Source: JBEKIK01 sp050013075
GTDB lineage: Bacteria; Planctomycetota; Planctomycetia; Pirellulales; Thermoguttaceae
Length of the DNA: 40,161 nt
Direction: 5' to 3'
NCBI GenBank assembly: GCA_050013075.1
Contig: JBEKFZ010000034.1
Location: 1 to 40,161, forward strand
Part shown: positions 1 to 8,068 of the stretch, piece after piece
How the letters are laid out: the number at the start of each line of letters is the position of its first letter
How positions within the stretch are numbered: the first letter of the stretch is position 1
Made by a program: the position numbers and the translations under genes
The notes under the pieces: model-generated
The model's database searches: none
What the model saw: only the letters and a program-made list of their open reading frames with translations
Told to the model about the DNA's origin: nothing

Positions 1-137
1 TCAGGTCCGTCGGGTAGTTGGCTTCCATGCCTATGCCTCCGTTGTGAAAAAACTGCCTAGCTTCCATCAGCGCGTATATTTACCCGCTTTTTTCTAGCTC
101 CGCAAGACCTTTCCAAACACGTTCTAAGACCCATTAG

Positions 138-159
138 CCCCCGGCGAACACAGCGGGGG
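138..159 (-). terminator. Possible terminator hairpin after the dehydratase-like gene
   Basis: A 6-bp GC stem (CCCCCG at 138-143, CGGGGG at 154-159) with a 10-nt loop lies 25 bp beyond the stop codon of the minus-strand gene ending at 184. There is no clear T-run on the minus strand after the stem, so this is a weak terminator call. Nothing else is recognisable in bases 1-183. Confidence 0.3.
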
Positions 160-183
160 TTTGGGTTGGGGCCGTTGGTCGCG

Positions 184-1452
184 TTAAGGTGCGGATCGTC
201 GCGCCCGAACGGTTTCAAACAGTGCTTCCACGCGGACCGCGATCCGGGCGGAATCGGAGGGCGAGTAATCGGTTTCGATGCGAAGATACGGCAATCCCAA
301 TTCTTCCTCGGCGTAGCGTCTGATCCGATGCGATTCCACGTCGTAGGTAAGGCAGGCCTGCCATATCAGCTCGATGATGCATTCGGGCCGATAGTCCGCC
401 GCCATTTTGCCCAGGACCTCGAGCCTGCGGTCATTGGGTGTCATGACCGAGCAGGGCAGATGGAAGTATTTTTCGGCCAGTGCCACCAACGGATCGGCCG
501 CGTTTTCATCAACGTCGTCCAAAAGCGGCTTCAAGCCCGTGCAGTTTTCCATTGCCACCACCGTTCCGCCGCAGTTCTCGATAATATCGATCACCCTCTC
601 CGCCCCGTGGACCATGGGCACGCCGGTCATTTGCACCCGCACCTGTCCGGCATTCCCCTCTCCCGACCAACCTTCGGTCGGTGCCCGGAGAGGGTTAGGG
701 TGAGGACATTTCCCCTGGTTATTTTCCACTGAAGTATTATTTTCGGAAACACACTGGCCGCGAAAAGCATCAATCACCAGTTCGTACTGTCGCAGGGCCT
801 CGGGCATGGCCCAAATACTGCTTTTGCAATCGAGCAATCGGCGGCCGCTTATCGGCGGATGATCGAACTTCATGAACCCGGCCAATTCCCGGCGCAGTGC
901 CCGTTCGCGGTTCAACAGGCGAATGGATTCGCGTATTCTCTCGTCCGTGATCTCTGTGGAAAAACATTTTGATAAAAAGTCCTGAAATTTTCGCAATTCC
1001 CGAACCCAGTACTGAAGGGCGTCGGCATCGCCGGATTTATGCGGCAATTCCAGGACGTACATCGGACGCGATTCGGCCATCAATTCGTACATCTTTTTCT
1101 TGCCGTCGCAGGTAGTTTCTCCCACCACAAGATCGGCCATTTCCAGAAAGGGGTTGCTGCGCTGGACATGATATCCGTAAGTGGACTTGATAAGCGGGCA
1201 AAGATTGGCCGGCAAATGCTGCTCGGCGTCCGGAATCGTCTTGGCCGAGCCGCCGCACAGACAGACCGGCACGGCCCCGGCGGCCATGATCAACTCTCGC
1301 GGCGTGTATTCGCACATAATGCCGACCACCGGCCGGCCGGCCGCCTTCTCGGCTTTCGCATACTCGTGGCAATGCTCGATCATCCGGTCGAACCATGCGT
1401 AAGGGCCATTGCTTATTACGGCGGCTTGTTTGTCGCAGCAGGATTCGGTCAT
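184..1452 (-). CDS. Double-cubane-type 2-hydroxyacyl-CoA dehydratase/BcrC-BadD-HgdB family reductase
   Basis: A 422-residue protein of the family that includes 2-hydroxyacyl-CoA dehydratase subunits and double-cubane [4Fe-4S] cluster ATP-driven reductases; the substrate cannot be read from sequence. Family-like cysteines are visible at C47 (MCEYTPREL), C64/C66 (VCLCGG), C85 (NLCPLIK) and C115 (TTCDGKKKM), with further ones in MENCTGLKPL and IWQACLTYD of the C-terminal half. I chose the ATG at 1452 because the protein then starts MTESCCDKQ and a GGAAAAGGA-like ribosome site lies upstream; a longer start at 1515 would overlap the neighbouring methyltransferase gene. It lies 7 bp behind that gene, probably in one operon. 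About 20 codons (CPHPNPLRAPTEGWSGEG) between the two halves come from an inserted palindromic repeat that keeps the frame. Such reductases normally need a separate ATPase activator, which is not in the window. Confidence 0.82.
   Translation of the reverse strand: MTESCCDKQAAVISNGPYAWFDRMIEHCHEYAKAEKAAGRPVVGIMCEYTPRELIMAAGAVPVCLCGGSAKTIPDAEQHLPANLCPLIKSTYGYHVQRSNPFLEMADLVVGETTCDGKKKMYELMAESRPMYVLELPHKSGDADALQYWVRELRKFQDFLSKCFSTEITDERIRESIRLLNRERALRRELAGFMKFDHPPISGRRLLDCKSSIWAMPEALRQYELVIDAFRGQCVSENNTSVENNQGKCPHPNPLRAPTEGWSGEGNAGQVRVQMTGVPMVHGAERVIDIIENCGGTVVAMENCTGLKPLLDDVDENAADPLVALAEKYFHLPCSVMTPNDRRLEVLGKMAADYRPECIIELIWQACLTYDVESHRIRRYAEEELGLPYLRIETDYSPSDSARIAVRVEALFETVRARRSAP
655..705. repeat. 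Palindromic dispersed repeat inserted in frame in a gene (copy 1)
   Basis: The left flank CCCCTCTCC (655-663) pairs with GGAGAGGG (687-694), followed by TTAGGGTGAGG. The 23-nt interior runs from CGACC to GGTGCCC. The same flanks occur at 30910-30957, where the interior is in the opposite orientation. This copy is 51 bp and lies inside the dehydratase-like gene, where it is translated without breaking the frame. Confidence 0.85.
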
Positions 1453-1459
1453 GGGTTTA

Positions 1460-2278
1460 TCAGATCCTTTTCCTGGCGATGAAAATCCCTTGAACGATTT
1501 TGCCGGCATGGGCAAGATCGCGCATAAAATTCATCTCGGCCCCTAAAGCCTCCATCATGGGAATATCAAAACCTATGATTCGCAGGGCGTCGTAAGTCAG
1601 TTGCATATTGAGCATATTTAGATAAAGGTCCACATAGGGCGCGAATCTGCCGGTGTCCTCCGCCACAAGCACGTCGCATCCATTCTTGGCCAACAACGAG
1701 GCGTAACCTTCCATGTCCTGGATGTTTGGGAACTTCATGAACTTCAATAATCGTTGCGATTCTCCGTCGATCAGCGGCCAACGGCCTTCGACCCAATCGG
1801 TAAAGGCAATCGTGCCGCCCGGCTTGACCAGCCGGACCGCTTCGGCGATCAATTGCTTTTTGTCGGCCACGTAACACCATGCGTCTTCGCCCCAGACGAA
1901 ATCGGCTTTTGCATCGGGCAGGGCGGTGTTGCAGGCGTCGGCCAAGGTAAACGTGATCCGATCGGCAAGTCCTTCGGCCTTGCACCGGTTGCGTCCGCGC
2001 TCGACCACGGTTTGCGTGGCGTCCACGCCCGTCATCTGCGCCACGTTGCGGAAGCGAACGAGGAAACGCATTCCAGCGCCGTTGCAGCAGCAAAGATCAA
2101 CGCCGGTCGTGCCCGGACCGATGCCGGCTTTTTCGGCCAGGTCCATTGACGATTGGAACCCGCCGATGTGGATCTGTTGACCCATCACCAGTTCCCACAA
2201 ATCGCCCTCCGGGCCACCGTAAACCGCCTGGACATCGCTAAGGCCAATATTGGAGATACTTTTCATCGAAACATCCAT
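1460..2278 (-). CDS. Class I SAM-dependent methyltransferase
   Basis: A 272-residue methyltransferase. The SAM-binding motif I is VDLCCCNGAGMRFL (about residues 60-73), followed by an acidic post-I strand (MTGVDATQ), a motif-III-like DAKADFVWGEDAWCYV and a late motif LVKPGGTIAFTDW, the usual Rossmann order. The overall pattern resembles small-molecule methyltransferases of the sarcosine/dimethylglycine or ubiE-like kind, but I cannot name the substrate. The C-terminal quarter (LYLNMLNMQLTYDALRIIGF) is less typical and may shape the substrate pocket. It is the first gene of a minus-strand pair with the Fe-S dehydratase-like protein, so the two may modify the same metabolite (inference). An alternative start is the in-frame ATG at 2266. 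Confidence 0.8.
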   Translation of the reverse strand: MDVSMKSISNIGLSDVQAVYGGPEGDLWELVMGQQIHIGGFQSSMDLAEKAGIGPGTTGVDLCCCNGAGMRFLVRFRNVAQMTGVDATQTVVERGRNRCKAEGLADRITFTLADACNTALPDAKADFVWGEDAWCYVADKKQLIAEAVRLVKPGGTIAFTDWVEGRWPLIDGESQRLLKFMKFPNIQDMEGYASLLAKNGCDVLVAEDTGRFAPYVDLYLNMLNMQLTYDALRIIGFDIPMMEALGAEMNFMRDLAHAGKIVQGIFIARKRI

Positions 2279-2480
2279 TAATAAAACAACTTGTTTGTGA
2301 TGGCCCCAATGCCTTACTTTATACCTGATTAACCAGTTACATGCTACTGGTTGAGCAAGTTTATGTGATAAAGGGGGGGATGAAAAAATATGTAAGACGA
2401 TTTTTAAAATCGTCCTACAGCCGACTGGCTTGATTATGTGTAAGTTCGTTAAGTAAAATAGTCTGTCTACTCAATTTTGT
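2279..2480. promoter_or_regulatory. Divergent intergenic region with two hairpins
   Basis: This gap separates the minus-strand methyltransferase from plus-strand selB and must hold promoters for both. Two dyads are visible: AACCAGT/ACTGGTT (2331-2337 and 2346-2352, 8-nt loop), and a nearly perfect palindrome GACGATTTT/AAAATCGTC at 2396-2414. I looked for a tRNA-Sec cloverleaf and saw none. No convincing -35/-10 pair could be picked by eye. Confidence 0.45.
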
Positions 2481-2486
2481 AAGGAG
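2481..2486 (+). promoter_or_regulatory. Ribosome binding site fixing the selB TTG start
   Basis: AAGGAG lies 8 nt before a TTG codon at 2495. The protein read from this TTG begins at the normal SelB N-terminus (residues leading to GHIDHGKT at 12-19), so the non-ATG start is well supported. Confidence 0.8.
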
Positions 2487-2494
2487 ATACTGCA

Positions 2495-4411
2495 TTGCAG
2501 CAAATAAATATCACGCTCGGCACCGCCGGTCATATCGACCACGGAAAAACCGCGCTGGTAAAATGCCTTACCGGGTGCGAAACCGACCGGCTGAAGGAAG
2601 AAAAAGAGCGGGGCATGTCGATCGATCTGGGGTTTGCCCCATGCAAAATCGCTGACATGCAAGTCGGCATCGTCGACGTGCCGGGCCATGAAAATTTCAT
2701 AAAAACCATGGTCGCCGGGGCAAGTGGAATGGACGGCGTGATCCTGGTCGTGGCCGCCGACGACGGCGTAATGCCCCAAACCCGCGAACACCTGGAAATC
2801 CTCACCCTGCTGGGCATCCGGCATGGAATCACGGCCTTGACCAAAATCGACCGCGTCGAGCACGATCGTCGCCAGGGCGTATGCGCCGAAGTGGCCAATT
2901 TCCTCAAAGGCACGTTTTTGGAAAGCGCCCCGATCATGCCCCTATCAAATGTGACCGGCGAGGGATTCGATCGCTTTCTGGAATCGCTTTGGGACCTGGT
3001 CCGGGCAATAAAGCCCAAACGGACCGACGGCGTGTTTCGCATGCCGCTCGATCGAGCGTTCTCCGTTCCAGGTTATGGAACTGTTGTGGCCGGCATCCCG
3101 GTATCCGGTTCGGCGCGTACCGGCGATGAAGTGGTGTTGCTGCCGCAAAACCTTGCCGGACGGATCCGCCGGATCGAGGTCTATGGCCAGGCGAGCGATG
3201 CGGTTATGGCCGGCCAATGCGCCGCGCTTAACGTGGGCCACTGGGACCATCGGGCAATCCGCCGCGGCGATACGCTTACCCTGCCCGGCTATTTCGTTCC
3301 GCAGGAATGGTTTGTGTGCATGCTCCGGCTGCTGCCCCGGGACAAGTTATTCCTAAAAACCGGGGCCGAGGTAAAATTTCATACAGGCACGTCCGATGTC
3401 GCCGCCATGTTCTACCCGCTTAAGGGCAACCACATGGAAGGCGGGGCCGAAGGCCTGATCCAAGTCAGGACGAAAACTCCACTGGTTGCCGGGCCAGGCG
3501 ACTATTTCATCCTGCGCACGCCTTCGCCAGTGCGGACCATCGGCGGAGGCCGGATAGTCGAGGCCGTCGATCGAAGGTTTAAAGGAAGCCGTCCGGAGAT
3601 ATATCAAGACCTTCAAGAGCGTGCCGAAGCCATGCCGGACGAACGCCGCTTTGTCGAGTACTGCCTGCGCAGGGCCGAGTCGTTGGCCGTAGCCGATCAT
3701 GCCATTGCCCTTCGCGCTAAGGTGCCTGACGGCCGCCTTCAAATAATTCTCTTGGATTTGGCGGAGCGGAAAACAATTTTTACCTTATCTCCGGGCCTTT
3801 ACATTCACCGCGATACCGCAGCCGAGGCCGAAAAGCGGATTCTGGACCTGGTCGCCGATTTCCACCGTAAATCGCCCGAGAGCCCGGGACCGGCCGCGGA
3901 ACAACTTCGCCAATCGTCGGCAATTGATAAAACCGCGTTTGACTGTATCATTGCCCGATTGAAAAACGAAGGCCGGCTCGTGGATACGAACCAACGCCTG
4001 GCCTTGCCCGGGCATCGCAGCACATTTCGCGACGAAGATGCCGGGCTTTTGAACAAGATCGAAGCATTGTTCCGAGAGCAGAGTTTTCATCCGCCGAGTT
4101 TTGAAGATATTTCTCAACATACGGGCGGCACGCGGGATAAAGTCGAAAAGATCATTAAAATCCTTTGCGAGCACGGGCGTCTCGTCGAGGTGGAAAAGGG
4201 CGTGCTCTTTCACGCCGAGGCTGTGGATCGCGCCCGCGAAATCCTCGTCGCTCATCTTAGCCGGGAAGGCCGCCTGGAAAGCGTGCAATTCAAATACCTG
4301 CTGGATACCACGCGGAAATTCGCCCTGCCGATGTTGGATTATCTGGACCGTCTCGGCCTCAGCCGCCGCGAGGGAAATACGCGATTTCCGAAATCGCAGC
4401 GCAATTTGTAA
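2495..4411 (+). CDS. selB: Selenocysteine-specific translation elongation factor SelB
   Basis: A 638-residue GTPase that delivers Sec-tRNA(Sec) to in-frame UGA codons by binding the SECIS hairpin in the mRNA. The GTP-binding motifs are clear: G1 GHIDHGKT (12-19), switch region RLKEEKERGMSIDLGF, G3 DVPGHE (61-66), G4 TKID (116-119). EF-Tu-like beta-barrel domains follow (for example FRMPLDRAFSVPGYGTVVAG). The last 230 residues are winged-helix repeats, ending with FKYLLDTTRKFALPMLDYLD, typical of the SelB domain that binds SECIS. Length and domain order match bacterial SelB. It implies that the organism makes selenoproteins, although selA, selC and selD are not in this window. The gene is followed after 70 bp by asnA, whose reading frame contains a UGA. 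Confidence 0.95.
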   Translation: MQQINITLGTAGHIDHGKTALVKCLTGCETDRLKEEKERGMSIDLGFAPCKIADMQVGIVDVPGHENFIKTMVAGASGMDGVILVVAADDGVMPQTREHLEILTLLGIRHGITALTKIDRVEHDRRQGVCAEVANFLKGTFLESAPIMPLSNVTGEGFDRFLESLWDLVRAIKPKRTDGVFRMPLDRAFSVPGYGTVVAGIPVSGSARTGDEVVLLPQNLAGRIRRIEVYGQASDAVMAGQCAALNVGHWDHRAIRRGDTLTLPGYFVPQEWFVCMLRLLPRDKLFLKTGAEVKFHTGTSDVAAMFYPLKGNHMEGGAEGLIQVRTKTPLVAGPGDYFILRTPSPVRTIGGGRIVEAVDRRFKGSRPEIYQDLQERAEAMPDERRFVEYCLRRAESLAVADHAIALRAKVPDGRLQIILLDLAERKTIFTLSPGLYIHRDTAAEAEKRILDLVADFHRKSPESPGPAAEQLRQSSAIDKTAFDCIIARLKNEGRLVDTNQRLALPGHRSTFRDEDAGLLNKIEALFREQSFHPPSFEDISQHTGGTRDKVEKIIKILCEHGRLVEVEKGVLFHAEAVDRAREILVAHLSREGRLESVQFKYLLDTTRKFALPMLDYLDRLGLSRREGNTRFPKSQRNL

Positions 4412-4481
4412 TGTATAATCGGACAGAGAAACTCTTTAACAATCCCATTCCCAATCCTTAATTTTCAATTTATTGAAGTCC

Positions 4482-5522
4482 ATGTTAAATTCCCTAATCA
4501 TTCCAAACGGCTATCGTCCCCTGTTCAACACCCGGGCAATAGAAACCGCGATCAAGGACATTAAAGATTTTTTCGAGAAGCAATTGGCCGCCGCGCTGAA
4601 TTTGCAACGGGTTACCGCGCCCTTGTTCGTGCGGAGCGGCACGGGCGTCAATGACGATCTTAACGGCGTGGAGTTGCCGCTGCGTTTTTGAGTAAAGAAG
4701 GACGGCAACAGCGAGGTCGAAATTGTGCAATCGCTGGCCAAATGGAAGCGTCTGGCCCTGCGCCGCTACGGCTACTCTCCGGGCGAAGGAATTTACACCG
4801 ACATGAACGCCGTTCGGCCCGACGAAGAGCTCGATAACCTGCACTCCATCTATGTCGATCAATGGGATTGGGAAAAGGTGATTCTGCCCGGCCAGCGCAA
4901 CGTGGATACCCTAAAGGAAACGGTCCGGGCGATCCACGACTGTATTTGCCGCACCGAGTTCCACATCGCGTCGCAATACTCGAACATTCGGCCAATCCTG
5001 CCGGAGGAAATCGCTTTCGTCACCTCCGAGGAGCTTTACGCCCGCTGGCCCGACGTGGGACCGCGCGAACGGGAGAACCGTATTTGCGCGGAGTGCAAGG
5101 CGGTTTTTATTATCGGAATTGGAGCTGAACTGCCCGACGGCCAATATCACGACGGCCGTGCCCCGGACTACGACGATTGGATCACTACTCGCCCGGACGG
5201 AGGCCGGGGCTTAAACGGCGATATACTTTTGTGGAATCCCGTGCTGAATCGGTCATTTGAAATCTCGTCGATGGGCATTCGTGTCGACGCCTCCACGCTC
5301 CTGGAACAACTCAAGATCCGCAACCTTACTGAGCGCGTCAAACTGGATTTCCATAAGCAGCTTCTGGCCGGCGACCTGCCGCAGAGCATGGGAGGCGGGA
5401 TCGGTCAAGCCCGGCTTTGCATGTTCTTTTTGCGCACCGCCCACGTGGGCGAAGTCAGTTGCGGAGTCTGGCCCGAGGAAATGCAAAAGGCTTGCTCCAA
5501 GGCCAACATCATGCTCCTTTGA
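4482..5522 (+). CDS. asnA: Aspartate-ammonia ligase AsnA with an in-frame UGA at codon 70
   Basis: AsnA makes asparagine from aspartate, ammonia and ATP. The frame from ATG 4482 to stop 5522 would give about 346 residues, close to the family length of about 330-345. It is interrupted only by TGA at 4689-4691. Before the UGA are IIPNGYRP and GVNDDLNGVELPLRF, containing the Asp that I align with the catalytic D46 of E. coli AsnA. After it come VQSLAKWKRLALRRYG, LHSIYVDQWDWEKV, GRAPDYDDW, LNGDILLWNPVL, SSMGIRVD and MGGGIGQARLCM, all family motifs. By recalled alignment the UGA replaces Asp or Lys, not Cys. Because the frame is identical before and after, a single indel cannot explain it. Possible readings are recoding or readthrough (selB lies just upstream), a recent nonsense mutation, a base error, or restart at GTG 4725, which would lose the N-terminus. 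No good ribosome site precedes ATG 4482; TTG 4473 is an alternative start. Confidence 0.8.
4689..4736 (+). promoter_or_regulatory. In-frame UGA followed by a possible SECIS-like hairpin
   Basis: The UGA is at 4689-4691. A perfect 6-bp stem, CAGCGA (4709-4714) with TCGCTG (4731-4736), begins 17 nt after it and encloses a 16-nt loop that starts with GG. As I recall, bacterial SECIS elements lie directly after the UGA, with the apical loop 16-37 nt away and a G in its first two positions. The distance and the G fit, but the loop is larger than usual. A 6-bp stem can arise by chance, so this is a weak candidate. Confidence 0.25.
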
Positions 5523-5557
5523 GTATGGATGAGGGTATCTTGAAAATGGGCATCTCT

Positions 5558-5667
5558 TTGGTGTGGCACTCGTTGGTGTAGCAGTTGTACTGCTATACCC
5601 ATGCGCGATTCACGCGGGGGGATAGTACAACTGTCGCACCAACAAGGTTGTGTAACTGCCACACCAA
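5558..5667. repeat. 110-bp imperfect inverted repeat (MITE-like)
   Basis: The ends are exact inverted copies (TTGGTGTGGCA at 5558-5568, TGCCACACCAA at 5657-5667). Internal segments are also inverted copies with a few changes (a GTTGGTG...CAGTTGTACT block against its complement). A small hairpin TAGCAGT/ACTGCTA sits inside the left arm. No coding capacity was recognised. It lies 36 bp after asnA and could act as a transcription end or be a mobile-element relic. Confidence 0.6.
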
Positions 5668-5686
5668 CTCCAGTGTCAAGGCTTCA

Positions 5687-5711
5687 CATGCCCACGACGA
5701 GCGTGGGCATG
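5687..5711. repeat. Short palindrome, arms CATGCCCACG/CGTGGGCATG
   Basis: A perfect 10-bp stem with a 5-nt loop. A nearly identical element with one arm mismatch lies at 30966-30990. Both are extragenic or at a gene edge, which fits a dispersed palindrome family. Confidence 0.7.
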
Positions 5712-6069
5712 GCGCCCAGCATTCTTGCCTGTCTTTTTCCGGCCCAGACAAGAATATCTGGCCTCCTGATTTGGCATCCCTGATGATGATCTATTGGAAC
5801 GTTGTCTGGGCGAGGATTGCCTGAGTGAGGTAAAACCGTCCAAAGAAATAGCCGCCAAGAGTAAATCTGGGTAGGATGTATGCGTTTTAACAGCCGAAAC
5901 AATACCGATTGTTCTGGTAATATGGGTTCTGCCGATATTGATAAAAAGTCCGTTTTTGACTTCTGTGAATAATCAGATGGTTGTAACGACCATCAACGAG
6001 ATGGATCCATTCGGGCGATTTACTGTCGCCTGTTGACTGGAACATCTTTCCGTCTAAAGGATAGCAAGG
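5712..6069. other. Non-coding gap before the efflux lipoprotein gene
   Basis: I see no recognisable gene here. A dyad made from ATTCTTG...TCT and AGACAAGAAT occurs around 5722-5757. The only small open frame (minus strand, 5887-6096) overlaps the next gene's start and matches nothing I know. Just before ATG 6070 is AAAGGA, 8 nt away, a plausible ribosome site for the following gene. The promoter for that gene is probably here but cannot be pinned down. Confidence 0.5.
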
Positions 6070-7674
6070 ATGCTCCAAGCACTTCGACCACGACAAGCTT
6101 GCCTGGCGGCCGTTGCCGCGCTGGTTATATTGTTCACCGGGTGCACGAGTTTACACGAATATGTGCACAACGGCTTTAAAGTTGGGCCTAACTATCGTCC
6201 GGTCGCGGCCCCGGTGGCCAACAACTGGATCGATGCCGCCGACGTCCGCATCCGTGGCCAAGGCAATGATATAAGCCAATGGTGGACCGTATTCAACGAT
6301 CCCGTGCTGAACAACCTGATTGCCTGCGCCTATCGGCAAAACCTCACGGTGAAGGAAGCCGCTTTCCGCGTGCTCCAGGCGCGATATAATCTTGCTTATG
6401 CCAGGGGAGAATTCTTCCCGAATAAGCAAACAGCTTCGGGAAGTTACCTGCGTACCGGATCGGGCACTACAGGTTTCTTTGACAATTGGAACTTCGGTTT
6501 CAATTTACAATGGGAGATGGATTTGTGGGGCCGCCTACGCCGGTCAATCCAGCGGGCGGACGATCAATTGGGGGCTTCCGTCGCGGACTACGACGACGTA
6601 ATGGTCACGATGTTGAGCGATATCGCCAAATACTACGTGACAATTCGGGCCGATCAAGAGCTTATCAGATTGCTGACCGAAAACGTTCAGGTGCAAAGGA
6701 ATATTTACGATCTAACCAAGACCCGTTTGGGGGTTGGCACGCTTGGTGAGTTGGACGTCCAGCAGGCCGAGAGCACCTTGAAGCAGACCGAAGCCGCCAT
6801 TCCCACGGTGAAAATCGACATGCGCCAAGCCAACGATCAATTGTGCGTTCTGTTGGGAATTCCCCCGGCCGATCTAACGCAGCTTTTAGGCGAAGGGCCT
6901 ATTCCCACTGTTCCGCCGGAGATTGCCCTCGGCATCCCATGCGAAATGCTCCGCCGCCGTCCGGATGTCAGGCGCGCCGAACGCAATGCCGCCGCACAGG
7001 CCGAACAAATCGGTTATTTCCAAGCCGATCTTTATCCCTTATTCACCATTAATGGCACGATGGGATGGTCGGCCCAGAATTTCCCCGACCTTTTTACACC
7101 CCAATCGTTCATTGGCAGCGTGGGCCCTTCGTTTAATTGGAATATTCTCAACTATGGGCGAATCGTGAATAAAGTCCACTATGAGGATGCAGTGTTCCAA
7201 GAACTGATAACGACCTATCAAAACACAGTGCTTACGGCAAACCAGGAAGTCGAGGACGGCCTGGCCACGTTCCTGCAAGCCCAAGAGCGCACGAAGATGT
7301 TGTACGACAGCGTGAAGGCCGGCGAAATCGCCCGCGGCATTGCGGTGCGGCTTTACGAGGTAGGTCAATCCGGATTTGACTTCAACCGCTATGCGACAAT
7401 CGAACAGAATCTGATAACGCAGCAAAACTCCTGGGCGCAAGCCCGGGGCCAGATTGCCCAAGGCCTGATTTCAGTTTACCGGGCACTGGGCGGCGGTTGG
7501 GAAATTCGCCTTAATCCGCCGCCGGCGCCGCAGATAGTCCTGCCCGTCACACCGCCCCCCGGCGCCCAACAACCCGGCGCCCCGGCCGCCGGCGCAGCGC
7601 CCGGGCCGGAGATAATGCCAACTCCGCCCAACCCGATGCCGGAACCGCTTAATACGCCTCAACTACAACCGTAA
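6070..7674 (+). CDS. Outer-membrane efflux lipoprotein, TolC/NodT (RND type)
   Basis: A 534-residue outer-membrane channel of the NodT/OprM type, which forms the exit duct of tripartite pumps. A hydrophobic signal ends in the lipobox LFTGC, so Cys25 would be acylated. The family start VGPNYRPV follows, then WWTVFNDPVLNNLI, the beta-barrel/helical repeat EMDLWGRLRRSIQRADDQLG, and in the second repeat CEMLRRRPDVRRAERNAAAQ, a hallmark of the family. Two outer membrane efflux repeats are present. The last 50 residues are Pro/Ala-rich and low-complexity, unusual for the family. No membrane-fusion protein or RND pump lies beside it, so its partners must be elsewhere. It converges on the HU-like gene and is followed by a GC-rich hairpin. 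Confidence 0.92.
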   Translation: MLQALRPRQACLAAVAALVILFTGCTSLHEYVHNGFKVGPNYRPVAAPVANNWIDAADVRIRGQGNDISQWWTVFNDPVLNNLIACAYRQNLTVKEAAFRVLQARYNLAYARGEFFPNKQTASGSYLRTGSGTTGFFDNWNFGFNLQWEMDLWGRLRRSIQRADDQLGASVADYDDVMVTMLSDIAKYYVTIRADQELIRLLTENVQVQRNIYDLTKTRLGVGTLGELDVQQAESTLKQTEAAIPTVKIDMRQANDQLCVLLGIPPADLTQLLGEGPIPTVPPEIALGIPCEMLRRRPDVRRAERNAAAQAEQIGYFQADLYPLFTINGTMGWSAQNFPDLFTPQSFIGSVGPSFNWNILNYGRIVNKVHYEDAVFQELITTYQNTVLTANQEVEDGLATFLQAQERTKMLYDSVKAGEIARGIAVRLYEVGQSGFDFNRYATIEQNLITQQNSWAQARGQIAQGLISVYRALGGGWEIRLNPPPAPQIVLPVTPPPGAQQPGAPAAGAAPGPEIMPTPPNPMPEPLNTPQLQP

Positions 7675-7680
7675 AACCGA

Positions 7681-7716
7681 AACCGCTCGGCCGCGGTCGT
7701 GCGCGGGCGAGCGGTT
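7681..7716. terminator. Hairpin between convergent genes
   Basis: Arms AACCGCTCG (7681-7689) and CGAGCGGTT (7708-7716) form a 9-bp stem beginning 7 bp after the efflux gene stop and 28 bp from the end of the convergent HU-like gene. There is no U-tract on either strand. Placement suggests a bidirectional transcription end. Confidence 0.5.
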
Positions 7717-7744
7717 CGCTCGAATTCGATCTTGGTCGACTGGC

Positions 7745-8068
7745 TTAAGAGACCATTTCTTTTAAGGCCCGAAGTGCGCGAACTTTTACCTTCACCGAAG
7801 CCGGTTTGGCCGGACGATCTTCCAATAGCTTGGTGAAAGGATTCAGCCAGCCTTTCTGTGCCGGCCTGGCGGGAACCTTTTTCTTCTCGATCTTCACCAA
7901 GCCGTGCAAGGCAAAGATACCGGGTCCGCGAATGCTCAGATTCTTCTTGATTTCAGCGGTTAACGCCTCGAGCACCTCGGCTACCTTTTTCTTGGGCAGG
8001 TCGGTTGCGGCGGCGATGTTGCTGAGAATCTCGGTCTTCGATGGGGCTTTCTTGGCTGCTTTGGCCAT
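7745..8068 (-). CDS. HU-like histone-like DNA-binding protein
   Basis: A 107-residue basic protein of the HU/IHF family, which bends DNA and compacts the nucleoid. It opens with KTEILSNIAAATDLPKKKVAEVLEALTAEI, broken here only by description: the usual helix pair of HU. Then come the beta-saddle and a lysine/arginine-rich arm (KIEKKKVPARPAQKG), but the tip lacks the standard RNPxTG sequence, as in divergent HU-like proteins with family-specific arms. The ATG at 8068 is preceded by GGAGGGA about 8 nt away on the minus strand. It faces the long intergenic region upstream of the large secreted-protein operon. Confidence 0.85.
   Translation of the reverse strand: MAKAAKKAPSKTEILSNIAAATDLPKKKVAEVLEALTAEIKKNLSIRGPGIFALHGLVKIEKKKVPARPAQKGWLNPFTKLLEDRPAKPASVKVKVRALRALKEMVS

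Noticed and set aside
2279..2494. A possible selC (tRNA-Sec) near selB
   Set aside because: No cloverleaf, T-arm sequence or long variable arm could be found; the hairpins there are simple palindromes.
4689..4691. General reassignment of UGA to a sense codon
   Set aside because: UGA ends other genes here normally, such as asnA itself at 5520-5522, MoxR at 15641 and the NPCBM gene at 27742, so the code is standard.
5887..6096. Small minus-strand frame with a Tyr/Asn/Gln-rich end
   Set aside because: It overlaps the start of the efflux lipoprotein gene and matches no protein family I know.
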